This document shows positions 6,302 through 14,932 of a stretch of 17,199 bases of DNA, piece after piece. The notes beneath the pieces were generated by a model. That model did not search any database. It had not been told where the DNA came from and saw nothing but the letters and a program-made list of their open reading frames with translations. Position 1 is the stretch's first letter. Every line of letters begins with the position of its first letter. The position numbers were made by a program, and so were the translations under genes. Source of the DNA: Candidatus Peribacteria bacterium (GTDB taxonomy: Bacteria > Patescibacteriota > Gracilibacteria > Peribacterales > Peribacteraceae). The stretch is taken from contig JAAYXY010000054.1 in assembly GCA_012515645.1 (NCBI GenBank), positions 1-17,199 of the forward strand. Reading direction: 5' to 3'.

Positions 6302-8098
6302 ATGAGTATCCGGAATATCGCCATTATCGCGCACGTTGACCACGGCAAAACTACGCTTGTGGATGCGCTCCTGAAACAGGGCGGTGCGTTCGCCGCGCAC
6401 GAAACGGTGGGTGAGTTGATGATGGATAGTAACGACCAGGAACGGGAACGTGGTATTACCATCTATTCCAAGCAGACCTCCATTCAGTACGGAGACTGCA
6501 AGATCAACATCGTCGACACGCCGGGGCACGCAGATTTCGGTTCGGAGGTGGAACGCATTCTGCGTCAGGTAGACAGCGTGTTGCTGCTGGTGGATGCCCA
6601 GGAAGGACCCATGCCCCAGACGAAGTTCGTTTTAAAAAAATCCCTGGAGTTAGGGCTGAGGCCCATTGTGATTATCAATAAGATCGACAAACCGGCGGCG
6701 CAGCCCATGCATGTGGTGGACCAGGTATTCGATCTCTTCGCCAAACTGGGGGCCAGCAATGAACAGCTGGATTTTCCGTACCTATTCGCCGTCGCGCGCC
6801 AGGGTATTGCCAAACGGACACTGGAAGACGAGTCACAGGATTTAACGCCTCTATTTGAGATGATTATGGAAAAAGTGCCTGCAGCGGAACAGAACATGCA
6901 GGCGCCTTTCCGCATGCAGCCGAGCAGTCTGGGTTACGACAATTTCCTCGGCCGCCTTGCCATAGGCCGCGTGTACGAAGGCAGAGCCGCCGTGGGGCAA
7001 ACGGTGTACGTCAAAAAACCCGACGGTTCCGTTCGGCAGGCGAAGATTTCCAAAATTATGACTGCGAAGGGTCTGGCGCGGGTTGAAATAGAAGAAGCGG
7101 TTGCGGGCGATATTGTCATTGTGGCCGGAGTGAGCGACATCTACGTCGGCGAAACCATCATGGCGGAACAGGAGAGCAACCCACTGCCCGCCATTACGAT
7201 TGATCCGCCCACGATTTGCATGCATTTCCTGGTGAACAATTCTCCCTTTGCCGGTCGGGAAGGCAAGCTGGTCACCACGCGCCACATCAAGGATCGTCTG
7301 GAGAAAGAGATGGAAGTGAATGTGGGTCTCCATGTGGAAAACATCGCCGGTACGGAGAACTACAAAGTTTCCGGTCGCGGTGAACTGCACTTATCGGTGC
7401 TCATTGAACAGATGCGACGGGAAGGTTTTGAGTTGCAGGTTTCCAGACCGGAAGTGATTTTGCAGGAGCAGGATGGTGTGCAATTGGAGCCGATCGAGCA
7501 CGTCATTGTCGACGTGCCGGAGGAGTACGCCGGCACCATTATCGACATGCTGGCGCGCCGTAAGGGTGAAATGGCAGACATGCACACGCATGAAAAACAT
7601 TCCCGCATGGAATTTACGGTGCCCACCAGGGGCCTGCTGGGTATGCGGGGCGAATTCATCATTCAGACCAAAGGTGAAGGCATTCTCACACATTCCTTCC
7701 TGCGCTATGAACCGCACAAAGGCCGCATCCCGGGCAGGAGCCGCGGGTCGATCATTTCCGCTGTCGGTGGCGAAACCATGGCGTATTCGCTGTGGAATTT
7801 GCAGGAGCGCGGCAGTTTGTTCGTGAAGCCGCAGACGAAAGTGTATGAGGGAATGATTATCGGCGAGAACGCCAAGCCGGGAGATATGAACGTGAATCCT
7901 ACGAAGAATAAAAAGCTGACCAATGTCCGTGCGTCCGGCACGGACGAGGCCATGCGCCTGGTTCCCGTGCAGCTCATGACACTGGAGCAGGCGCTGGAGT
8001 ACATCAATGACGATGAATTGGTAGAAGTGACCCCCAAGAATATTCGCCTGCGCAAGAAGCTTTTAAAGGAGCTTGAACGCAAGCGTACGCGAGCGTAA
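6302..8098 (+). CDS. typA: Ribosome-associated GTPase TypA/BipA
   Basis: A 598-aa translational GTPase of the EF-G superfamily that acts on the ribosome, with roles in 50S assembly and stress adaptation. G1 AHVDHGKTT (10-18), G2 RGITI (50-54), G3 DTPGH (72-76) and G4 NKID (126-129) are all intact. The G5 region reads FAVARQG instead of the usual SA(K/L). Domain 2, the EF-G-like domain and the TypA-specific C-terminus (ending with NVRASGTDEAMRLVP and the Lys/Arg-rich tail) are complete, and length is normal. The ORF extends 19 codons upstream, but homology starts at MSIRNIAIIAHVDHGKTT, so ATG 6302 is chosen. A TATCCT box (6283-6288) lies 14 nt upstream and there is no Shine-Dalgarno. The next gene starts 14 bases after the stop. 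Confidence 0.97.
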   Translation: MSIRNIAIIAHVDHGKTTLVDALLKQGGAFAAHETVGELMMDSNDQERERGITIYSKQTSIQYGDCKINIVDTPGHADFGSEVERILRQVDSVLLLVDAQEGPMPQTKFVLKKSLELGLRPIVIINKIDKPAAQPMHVVDQVFDLFAKLGASNEQLDFPYLFAVARQGIAKRTLEDESQDLTPLFEMIMEKVPAAEQNMQAPFRMQPSSLGYDNFLGRLAIGRVYEGRAAVGQTVYVKKPDGSVRQAKISKIMTAKGLARVEIEEAVAGDIVIVAGVSDIYVGETIMAEQESNPLPAITIDPPTICMHFLVNNSPFAGREGKLVTTRHIKDRLEKEMEVNVGLHVENIAGTENYKVSGRGELHLSVLIEQMRREGFELQVSRPEVILQEQDGVQLEPIEHVIVDVPEEYAGTIIDMLARRKGEMADMHTHEKHSRMEFTVPTRGLLGMRGEFIIQTKGEGILTHSFLRYEPHKGRIPGRSRGSIISAVGGETMAYSLWNLQERGSLFVKPQTKVYEGMIIGENAKPGDMNVNPTKNKKLTNVRASGTDEAMRLVPVQLMTLEQALEYINDDELVEVTPKNIRLRKKLLKELERKRTRA

Positions 8099-8112
8099 GG
8101 TACGCCGCTCCC

Positions 8113-8919
8113 ATGAAACCGCTCTATCAAGCATTCGCTGCCGGGGTGCTCATCGCATTGTGCTATGCGACAGTTCTTGTGTACGGTTGGACATTGTGGG
8201 ATGTGAGCATTGTCGGTATCTCTGCCTTGAGTACCGGCGTCTTCTTCATCTTCGGCATGATTTTTCGCAGCACAGTGCAGGATTACAAACAGGCCGATAT
8301 GACCATTGCGCAGATGCGCGGCAAGATACTCTCTATGCAGGATCTCAATGACATCGCGCTGCAGGAGTCGCCAGAGTACGACGCCGTACCATTCCGGCTC
8401 GCACTTGCGCGGGTAGCGGAACGTCTGCGCGGGTACATAGAGAACGAAGTATCCATGGATGAGGCGAATGCAGCAGTGTCTGCACTCATACCAGCATCGC
8501 GGCACCTGCGCAGCACTCTGCCCGGTGCACAGGCGAACCTCTTTCTGAAACAGCATGAAGACGTACGGAGCGCTCTTAGCTATCTGGCGTTCCTCAAGCA
8601 CCACAACTTTCCGGCGGTCGGATACGTCTTCCTCTGGTTTTTCGTGGCGTTCATCATCGCGTTGCAGCTCTTTTCCGAGACGCAGAACAACGTACTGGGG
8701 ACACTGTTTCTCTTCTCGCTTTCCGCCATTTTGATTTTCTTTATAGAATTTATCCGTGACCTGGATCATCCGTTCCGTTGTCATCTGGCGTGTTTTACAC
8801 TAGATACCAGACCGCTGCGGTACGCGGCGGCGCTGCTCCGCGGGTCCAAGAGGGATCCAGAACCTCTGCCTGCTCCGAGCTGGAACAGAAGACGATTGCC
8901 GCTCCCGGCCATGCGGTAA
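8113..8919 (+). CDS. Bestrophin/DUF4239-like membrane protein
   Basis: A 268-aa protein with paired helices at each side: about 5-25 and 33-52, then 168-187 and 194-214. A soluble, mostly helical domain of about 115 residues lies between them. The motif after the last helix, RDLDHPF (215-221), is the signature I associate with bestrophin-like DUF4239 proteins (xDLDRPF), here with His for Arg. Bestrophins are anion channels; DUF4239 members are unassigned, so channel activity is only a possibility. The basic, Pro-rich C-terminal 40 residues are unlike the rest. It starts 14 bases after typA and is probably cotranscribed. It converges on the methylase gene, with 30 bases between stops and no terminator seen. 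Confidence 0.7.
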   Translation: MKPLYQAFAAGVLIALCYATVLVYGWTLWDVSIVGISALSTGVFFIFGMIFRSTVQDYKQADMTIAQMRGKILSMQDLNDIALQESPEYDAVPFRLALARVAERLRGYIENEVSMDEANAAVSALIPASRHLRSTLPGAQANLFLKQHEDVRSALSYLAFLKHHNFPAVGYVFLWFFVAFIIALQLFSETQNNVLGTLFLFSLSAILIFFIEFIRDLDHPFRCHLACFTLDTRPLRYAAALLRGSKRDPEPLPAPSWNRRRLPLPAMR

Positions 8920-8949
8920 TTTCTTTGCATACTGGTAGCGAGGTATTCA

Positions 8950-10191
8950 CTACTGCGCGGGCATCCACACGACGATTTCTCTGCCGACGAACTGTCCCGG
9001 GCGGCGGTACAGGAGCGATATGCGCTCGGTCGTTTCCGGCGGTTCAACGGGCAGGGCAGGGGAGTAGCCGATTTTGGCGGCTTCGTCCCACACTCTGCGC
9101 AGGAATTCCGGTTGTTTGGAGGAGTACCACACGGGGTAGGTACACACCAGCGGCACGCCGGGGAGCGTTGCCGCGGCATTCTGCAGGAAGGCAACCTGCA
9201 GGGCATCGTTCTCTGTGCGCAGCTTCTGTACATCCTTAAGCGTGGGACGTTTTTCGAGCGGCGGACCGAGCGTGGTTTCCGTCACGACGATATCCGGGAG
9301 TTTTTTGAGGGCAAAAGGCGTAAGAGCATCCTGTTTCCACACATCACTCGTTGCATCCTTCTTGGCGATCTTCCGTTCTTTGCGCAGCCAGTCCAGATTC
9401 TTTGTGCAGCCGTTCACCGCCTTTTGCGATGCGTCGGATGCCAGGACATCCCAGGAGCGCAGCAGGCATTCCATGGGAATCACGCCCGTGCCGCAGAACG
9501 GGTCGAGTACCGTGAGCACGGGAAGCGTGAATTTTGCCGTCTGCTTGGCCGCCTTCTGCTGGCGCGTGCGCACGGCGAACACGCCCAGGTTTAGCAGTGC
9601 CTGTGCGAGCTTTGGCGGCAGTAATCCAACGGTGGTGTCGCGGACAGGCTTTTCTATATCGCGCTTGCTGTAGGCATCCACGTCCTGCGCACCCACCGTC
9701 CTGCCTACCCAAATGTCTCCGGTTTCCGGGTCTGTAATGAGCGCAAGTTCGGCGTTGCGTTTTCCGTTGAGCATGTCGTGCTCGTGCAATAAAACAGCGG
9801 AGGCGGCTTTGCGCTCTGTTCCCACGTATCTGCTGGGTTGCCCCTGTCGCTTGAGGAACTGCTTACAGGCGCGGTACAAGCCATGGAGTTGGCGAGGACT
9901 CACGCCGCTGCTGCGCAGGCTGAACACCACTTTGCTGCGTTTGCCGCCTTTGAGTTCGTTGGCCAGCAACGCAGGGACATCCTGCAGTTCAATACTCTGC
10001 TCCGTCACGCTCCTGGCGAGGGCAATGGTGCCTCCCAGAAGATCTAGGAATTCCTGGTTTAAGGAGAGGGATGTGTCGAAGATGACGACATCCTTGTACT
10101 GCTTGCGCAGCGAGAAATCCGGGAGCAGCGCGGCGATTTCCGCGGTGCTGAGAGCGGGCTGGTGCCCGATGAAGGCGGCGTACGAAGTCAT
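8950..10191 (-). CDS. THUMP/Trm11-like SAM-dependent RNA methylase
   Basis: A 413-aa protein with an N-terminal THUMP-like half and a C-terminal Rossmann methyltransferase. Motif I LDPFCGTG (229-236) is followed by E241, then SDAS (252-255). The expected target is a guanine N2 in tRNA (Trm11/TrmG10 type) or rRNA, by similarity. Motif IV, normally DPPY or NPPY, reads DIVVTETTLGPPL (300-312), so the catalytic Asp/Asn-Pro-Pro is replaced; I recall similar TExxLGP forms in CPR relatives. The frame is open 139 codons upstream, but that part overlaps the glycosyltransferase gene and is Arg/Ala-rich noise. ATG 10191 begins the homologous MTSYAAFIGHQP segment, with a TATCCT box 7 nt upstream. It is last in the alaS operon. 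Confidence 0.85.
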   Translation of the reverse strand: MTSYAAFIGHQPALSTAEIAALLPDFSLRKQYKDVVIFDTSLSLNQEFLDLLGGTIALARSVTEQSIELQDVPALLANELKGGKRSKVVFSLRSSGVSPRQLHGLYRACKQFLKRQGQPSRYVGTERKAASAVLLHEHDMLNGKRNAELALITDPETGDIWVGRTVGAQDVDAYSKRDIEKPVRDTTVGLLPPKLAQALLNLGVFAVRTRQQKAAKQTAKFTLPVLTVLDPFCGTGVIPMECLLRSWDVLASDASQKAVNGCTKNLDWLRKERKIAKKDATSDVWKQDALTPFALKKLPDIVVTETTLGPPLEKRPTLKDVQKLRTENDALQVAFLQNAAATLPGVPLVCTYPVWYSSKQPEFLRRVWDEAAKIGYSPALPVEPPETTERISLLYRRPGQFVGREIVVWMPAQ

Positions 10192-10197
10192 GGAACT

Positions 10198-10203
10198 AGG
10201 ATA
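10198..10203 (-). promoter_or_regulatory. Possible internal leaderless promoter before the methylase
   Basis: TATCCT (10203-10198, minus strand) ends 7 nt before the A of ATG 10191, in the 32-base gap after the glycosyltransferase gene. The preceding bases are CGC, not TGC, and no -35 is evident, so this is weaker than the others. It matters because it would allow separate transcription of the last operon gene. Confidence 0.4.
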
Positions 10204-10223
10204 GCGGAGATTGTGCGCGGGCT

Positions 10224-11633
10224 CTAGCCTCTGTGTCGCAGCCACCAAGTGCGTGTGAGCAGGACTGCGAGCATGACCATAATAGGGAGTAGCTGGATGA
10301 CCCCGCGCGCCACGCCGGTCTGGTTGAGCGCTTCCACCGAAACACTCGTGAAGAGGAAGACCCCCATTTGCGCCAGGAAGGCGAGCAGAATGAACCCCGT
10401 GGCAGGGAGCAATGGCCACGCGAATGCGCTGCGCCACTCGCGCAGAAGCAGCAGGACAAAGAGCGGCATAAAGAGCAGCCAGTTCCCTTCGAAGAAGAGG
10501 TTGATGAAGACTGCGCGCAGTACACCGGGTTGCCATGCGAATTGCAGACCGCTCACTGCTTTTGCGTTGCCAAAGGGCAGCCCGTATCGGAATTTGTAGA
10601 GCAGCCATGGACCTGCAATTATCAGGAGTACCGTGCCCGTCCAGAGTGCCGGGCGCGCGATTGCCGCACCTTTGCGGCGCATGTACAGGAAGACCGTTGC
10701 AGCAACGAGTGCGAGAATCGGTAGGTAGAGCGCGATACCTTCGTTCTTAGTGAAGGTGAGCAGTGCCAGCGCCAGTGCACCTAGGCGCAGGTGCGCGGAA
10801 CGTTCCGCATCCCCCGTCGCGCGCAGCGCGAGCAGGAGTTGTGAGAGAGTGAAGAACAAGTGGATCGAAACGAACAAATCCGCGTACGCAACCGACCCGT
10901 GGATCAGATACAGCGGAATGCTGGAGAGCGCGTACGCGCCGATCAGTGCCCAGCCCGTTCCGACCATTCGGCACAGCGCTCCAAAGAGCAGGAGCAGTGC
11001 GCACAGGTACCAGAGGATGTGCATCGCATTCACCAAACCTTCGTGCCATGTTCCGTACAGGCTGGCGTACCATGTCTTCAGCAGCGGGACGCTCGGAGGG
11101 TACGAACTGACGCGGTCCGATTCCACCACGCCGTAACCGCGCTGCAGTTCCAGCGTGAATTCCTGCGCGTAATAAAACACCTTACCCCGGAAGTTCCAGT
11201 TATTGATGACGTCATCTTGGAACGGGGGTGTGGCTGTGAGAAGCACGGCTCCTGTGGCTACCTTGACGGCGGTCCACAGAGCCAGCAGCAATATGCCCCA
11301 GAACAGGAGGGAACCGGGGATAATAGAAAGGGAATGCGACGGGGCGGTAGGAAGAGTGGAGTGGGGCTGCATTCGGTGCTTCAAGAGGACTGGAATGGCT
11401 ATACATGCCAGGGATCCCAGGAGAACCGCGCAGAATGTCCATCGGGTGAGCGGCATGCCGGCAATGGCCGCCAGGAAAACTGCGAACATACTCAGGGTGC
11501 TGCCGAGCACGAAACCGGCGGCCGCCCTTTCCCACCACCAGAGCACGTGCACGCTGCCCTCCGCCGCCCGTAGCGCGTACCAACCGACTGCAGTTATCAG
11601 TGCTGTGCCGATAAGGAAGGCGACAAAGATCAC
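10224..11633 (-). CDS. GT-C fold membrane glycosyltransferase
   Basis: A 469-aa polytopic protein with about 11 hydrophobic segments. After the third or fourth helix comes TPPFQDDVINNWNFRGK (residues 135-151), with the acidic pair D140-D141 placed like the catalytic DD/DE of lipid-linked GT-C enzymes (PMT/GT39, ArnT). Expected role: moving a sugar from a polyprenyl-phosphate donor to a protein or glycan on the outer face of the membrane; the acceptor is unknown. Start is GTG 11633, which overlaps the TGA of the upstream 391-aa gene in a GTGA arrangement and implies translational coupling. A long non-coding-like loop is absent; helices continue to the C-terminus (WWLRHRG). Confidence 0.8.
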   Translation of the reverse strand: MIFVAFLIGTALITAVGWYALRAAEGSVHVLWWWERAAAGFVLGSTLSMFAVFLAAIAGMPLTRWTFCAVLLGSLACIAIPVLLKHRMQPHSTLPTAPSHSLSIIPGSLLFWGILLLALWTAVKVATGAVLLTATPPFQDDVINNWNFRGKVFYYAQEFTLELQRGYGVVESDRVSSYPPSVPLLKTWYASLYGTWHEGLVNAMHILWYLCALLLLFGALCRMVGTGWALIGAYALSSIPLYLIHGSVAYADLFVSIHLFFTLSQLLLALRATGDAERSAHLRLGALALALLTFTKNEGIALYLPILALVAATVFLYMRRKGAAIARPALWTGTVLLIIAGPWLLYKFRYGLPFGNAKAVSGLQFAWQPGVLRAVFINLFFEGNWLLFMPLFVLLLLREWRSAFAWPLLPATGFILLAFLAQMGVFLFTSVSVEALNQTGVARGVIQLLPIMVMLAVLLTRTWWLRHRG

Positions 11634-12805
11634 GGGAATGTTTGGAAGAGGAAACTCTCTGCAGTCCAGGTATCGATCACAGTTCCGGGAGGAGAAAGAG
11701 GCTGTCCATTCTGCATCAAACTGCCGCTTTGGTTCACTGCGACATCAGGTCGCAGGAAGACTGCCCACAGGTGGCCGCCGGTACCCGATGTCGGGCGGAT
11801 GGGGAGCGAAGGATACGTGATGTAACGCAGGAAACCCGCGAACTCATCCACGACAGGGAGGAACACGTATTCCTCTTCTTCTCGCAGGCGCGGTGCCGCC
11901 CATTCGGCGAACGCGTGGAAACCGCCCCTGCCACGCAGTACGCGCTGCTGCAGTTCCTGGCTCCAGTACGTGCGCCAGTCGTGTACGGCGTAATAGAGGA
12001 ATTCCGTTCCCATTCGTGCGTCATAAAGCAGCCACAGCGCAGCGATTGTCGCAGCTACTAGCGTCGCTCCCTTGCGCGTATCGATCCGACCCCGTAATCG
12101 CTGTAGTGCAATTGTTGCGACAGCCATGATGGCAAGCGTATAGAATACCCAATTACCCCAGCCGGCGCGCGGGGGTGTTCGTGCGAATATCTGCATACGC
12201 TGTGCCGGCGTAGTAGCGAGGCGTGGTCCCCACACGAAGTTCACGGTGTACGATTTAAACGTGTCGTACGTCCAAAAAGAGAGGAATCCCTGCCACAATT
12301 TCTCTGTGGCGTTGAAGTCGCTCAGCGTGACTTCCTGCAGCAGCATTTGCGTTCCTGCAGGGAAAAAGAAACCGATTTCAGTGGGGCGAGGATCCCAGTT
12401 GCCGTACACGCCGACATCCAGGTGCACCGTTGTAGGACCGCTGTGGGTCGCCTGTACGCTGAACGGAAGTTCCAGCATGGGGCCGCTCACACCGCCACTC
12501 CGTACGCGGAAGAGCATTTTTGCTTTCAGTGCCCGGGCGCTTTCGTACGTGAACGAAACGGATTCGATGTCGTGTTCCAGGTTGCTTATTTGCAGCATGT
12601 GCCCCGCTGATTCTGTGTGGATGAGCAGCCCTTCCGGCGAGGGGGTGGGCGGTGCCATCGTTCGTACTTCCCAGCGCCCAGGTACATTACCGTCGCGAAA
12701 ATCCCACACGGTGTCCTGCCGCGCAAGTGCGGAGGAGGGGATTAGGAAAAGCACAATCAGTACGGTGGCTTGCCGCAGCACACGACCAGTGTAGCTGTTC
12801 TCCAT
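11630..12805 (-). CDS. Exported/membrane protein coupled to the glycosyltransferase
   Basis: A 391-aa protein that begins with a signal peptide or anchor (hydrophobic 13-27, ALA at 27-29). Residues 31-165 look like a beta-sandwich domain (alternating strands, VWDFRDGNVPGRWEV, GPTTVHLDVGVYGNW), as in carbohydrate-binding modules. Two close helices follow (about 218-235 and 246-262), then a C-terminal domain of about 125 residues with WRTYWSQELQQR and LWAVFLRPDVAV. I do not recognise a named family. Its stop overlaps the glycosyltransferase start (GTGA), and it begins 15 bases after alaS. The context suggests an accessory, substrate-presenting or regulatory partner of that enzyme. No Shine-Dalgarno is evident; ATG 12805 gives the signal peptide directly. 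Confidence 0.7.
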   Translation of the reverse strand: MENSYTGRVLRQATVLIVLFLIPSSALARQDTVWDFRDGNVPGRWEVRTMAPPTPSPEGLLIHTESAGHMLQISNLEHDIESVSFTYESARALKAKMLFRVRSGGVSGPMLELPFSVQATHSGPTTVHLDVGVYGNWDPRPTEIGFFFPAGTQMLLQEVTLSDFNATEKLWQGFLSFWTYDTFKSYTVNFVWGPRLATTPAQRMQIFARTPPRAGWGNWVFYTLAIMAVATIALQRLRGRIDTRKGATLVAATIAALWLLYDARMGTEFLYYAVHDWRTYWSQELQQRVLRGRGGFHAFAEWAAPRLREEEEYVFLPVVDEFAGFLRYITYPSLPIRPTSGTGGHLWAVFLRPDVAVNQSGSLMQNGQPLSPPGTVIDTWTAESFLFQTFP

Positions 12806-12820
12806 TTTCTGCCCAATGTC

Positions 12821-14626
12821 TTATGCTGCCTGCGCCATGTCCACGGTGGGCGCACCACCCTCCAATACCGCTTTGATGCGCCGCACGCCTGCAGACGAAC
12901 TCTCTTCCTTTATAATGCGGAACGTGCCGAGCATTCCTGTGCGGGCAACATGCGGACCTCCGCAGATTTCGCGGCTGAACACGGCACCTTCATCTCCGAC
13001 GACGTAAACTTTCACTTCGCCGCCGTATCGGTCGTCAAACACGCCGATGGCACCTTCCTCTTTGGCATCCTGCACCGTGGTGACGTGGTAGCGGATGGGG
13101 AGGTCAGCCTGGATCGCTTCATTCACCAGCCGTTCCACTTCGGCTTTCTGTTCCTCCGTGAGTTTTTCGCTGTGGCTGAAATCGAACCGCAAACGGTCCG
13201 CCGTAATATTCGATCCCTTCTGGTACACATGATCGCCCAGCACCGTGCGCAACGCCGCATCGAGCAGGTGTGTGGCCGTGTGCAGTTTGGTCGTTGCCGC
13301 GCTCTGGTCGGCGAGGCCGCCGGAAAACTTCTTCTCGGCGCCTGCGCGGGATTTTGCCTGGTGTTCCTCAAACGCGCTCCGGAAGCCGGCGGAGTCTACG
13401 TCCAGGCCTCGTTCTGCAGCCATTTCCATCGTAAGCTCCAGCGGAAAACCGTATGTGTCGTACAGGTGGAATGCTGTGAGGCCGTCAATCGCAGCACCGG
13501 CGGAAGCGACTGCTTTCTCAAACTGCTTCATGCCTTCTTTGAGCGCGGCGACGAACTGTTCCTCTTCTTTCTGGAGGACAGAGAGAATGGTGTCGCGTTG
13601 CTTCGGCACGTGCGCGTACGCGCCGCCGTACTGCGCAATGACCGCATCTGCGACAGTGCTGGCAAAGGTGCCGTCGTGCTCTATGCGCAACTGGCGCCCG
13701 GAACGGATGGCACGCCGGATGAGGCGGCGCAGAACGTACCCCTGGTCCACGTTCGAGGGGGTAACGCCATCGGCGATGATGAACACGGCGGCTCTGAGGT
13801 GGTCGGCGATGATGCGCTTGTGCGCATCGCCCCCGGCATCGGCCAGCGATTCCACTGCATGAAGAATCGGTTGCATCCTGTCTGTTCCGTAGACGGTCAT
13901 TGCACCCTGCATCACAGCTGCAATGCGTTCCAGACCCATGCCTGTATCAACATTCTTCTGCTGCAGCGGCGCGTACGTGCCATCCTCTTGCTTGGAATAC
14001 TGCATGAAGACGTCATTCCAAACCTCCAGCCATCCCTGCGGGTGCGTCTCCGGATTGCCTTTTGGTGTGCCGCCGCCCATCCACACGAACATCTCTGTGT
14101 CGGGTCCGCAGGGGCCGGTCTGGCCGGCCGGGCCCCACCAGTTGTCTGCCTTGGGCAGGAAACCGATGCGCTCCGCCGGTATGCCCGCGCGCTGCCAGAT
14201 GGCAGCGGCTTCCTCATCTTTGGGAGCGTCGCTGTCGCCGCGGAAGCACGTCACCGCCAGTCTGTCTGTAGGGATTTCCAGAACATCCGTAAGGAACTGA
14301 TAACTCATGGTGATGGCGCCTTCTTTAAAGTAGTCGCCCAGGCTCCAGTTCCCCAGCATCTCGAACATCGTGAGGTGGGAATCATCACCCACTTCATCAA
14401 TGTCCTGGGTACGTACGCAACGTTGCACGTTTGTCAGGCGCGTGCCGGATGGATGCGGTTCCCCCAGGAGGTAGGGGACCAGCGGATGCATACCCGCCGT
14501 CGTAAAGAGCACTGTTGGATCGTTTTCGGGAATCAGCGATGCGCCGGCGATGATGGCGTGACCGTGGCGCTCACGGAAAAAATCGAGGTACGCTTGCCGG
14601 AGATCATCTGTGGTGAGAGGTTGCAT
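12821..14626 (-). CDS. alaS: Alanine--tRNA ligase, short form
   Basis: A 601-aa AlaRS that attaches alanine to tRNA-Ala. The class II core is complete (RCVRTQDIDEVGDDSHLTMF, WWGPAGQTGPCGPDTEMF, TGMGLERI). The editing domain follows, with HTATH (H449, H453) and CGGPH (C555, H559), so all four zinc/editing residues are kept. E. coli AlaRS has 876 aa. Here the beta-barrel between the tRNA-binding and editing domains appears to be missing (about 110 residues fewer before HxxxH), and the C-terminal DHHA1/C-Ala domain is absent. This matches the short AlaRS type known in CPR bacteria. ATG 14626 is chosen over the TTG at 14644 because a TGC-TACACT box ends 9 nt upstream. First gene of a four-gene minus-strand operon. 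Confidence 0.95.
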   Translation of the reverse strand: MQPLTTDDLRQAYLDFFRERHGHAIIAGASLIPENDPTVLFTTAGMHPLVPYLLGEPHPSGTRLTNVQRCVRTQDIDEVGDDSHLTMFEMLGNWSLGDYFKEGAITMSYQFLTDVLEIPTDRLAVTCFRGDSDAPKDEEAAAIWQRAGIPAERIGFLPKADNWWGPAGQTGPCGPDTEMFVWMGGGTPKGNPETHPQGWLEVWNDVFMQYSKQEDGTYAPLQQKNVDTGMGLERIAAVMQGAMTVYGTDRMQPILHAVESLADAGGDAHKRIIADHLRAAVFIIADGVTPSNVDQGYVLRRLIRRAIRSGRQLRIEHDGTFASTVADAVIAQYGGAYAHVPKQRDTILSVLQKEEEQFVAALKEGMKQFEKAVASAGAAIDGLTAFHLYDTYGFPLELTMEMAAERGLDVDSAGFRSAFEEHQAKSRAGAEKKFSGGLADQSAATTKLHTATHLLDAALRTVLGDHVYQKGSNITADRLRFDFSHSEKLTEEQKAEVERLVNEAIQADLPIRYHVTTVQDAKEEGAIGVFDDRYGGEVKVYVVGDEGAVFSREICGGPHVARTGMLGTFRIIKEESSSAGVRRIKAVLEGGAPTVDMAQAA

Positions 14627-14634
14627 GGGGCGCC

Positions 14635-14643
14635 AGTGTAGCA
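14635..14643 (-). promoter_or_regulatory. Leaderless extended -10 promoter of alaS
   Basis: TGC-TACACT (14643-14635, minus strand) ends 9 nt before the A of ATG 14626. The bases 17 further up (ATGTTG) are a poor -35, which suits an extended -10 promoter. It probably drives the whole alaS operon. Confidence 0.65.
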
Positions 14644-14668
14644 AACCCCGAGCATTCCAACATGCGCG

Positions 14669-14932
14669 TCAGCGGTTTTTCTGTTTGAGTTTTTCGTACG
14701 TGCGGTAGTAGGTTTCGCCTATCTCACCCAAAAACCGCACCATGCCGCGACCGGCGCGCACGGCGGTGCGGGCGTAGGGGTTGGCAGGTTCTTTGTGTGC
14801 ATCTTCTTTTTCGTCGCCAACTTTCTTGAGCGCTTTGCATCCCATGTCGCATGCCCAGTCGACGCCGTCCTGCACGTATGCGGCGGTTTCCCCGAGGAGC
14901 CGTGCCCATTTTGTCGATGTACGTTCTGGCAT
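14669..14932 (-). CDS. Small unknown protein (87 aa)
   Basis: An 87-aa soluble, helical, rather basic protein (WARLLGETAAYVQDGVDWAC, then a charged middle KKVGDEKEDAHKEPA, then RFLGEIGETYYRTYEKLK). It has two Cys (C28, C32) and no membrane segment or known motif. The two LGE(T/I) turns flanking the charged linker suggest an internally repeated helix-turn unit. ATG 14932 is the only sensible start; an extended TGA-TATGAT box (14955-14947) and a GATAAT (14949-14944) lie 12-15 nt upstream. It is divergent from the TrmB-like regulator and ends 42 bases before alaS, so it could share control with either. Confidence 0.6.
   Translation of the reverse strand: MPERTSTKWARLLGETAAYVQDGVDWACDMGCKALKKVGDEKEDAHKEPANPYARTAVRAGRGMVRFLGEIGETYYRTYEKLKQKNR

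Noticed and set aside
7705..8784. 359-codon minus-strand ORF
   Set aside because: It lies opposite typA and the DUF4239-like gene, both well supported; no recognisable motif.
10192..10608. Upstream 139-codon extension of the methylase
   Set aside because: It overlaps the glycosyltransferase coding region in another frame and has low-complexity Arg/Ala composition; homology starts at 10191.
12770..14641. 623-codon plus-strand ORF opposite alaS
   Set aside because: The minus strand encodes a clear AlaRS with all motifs; the plus-strand product is His/Arg/Cys-rich without domains and reflects codon bias of the opposite gene.
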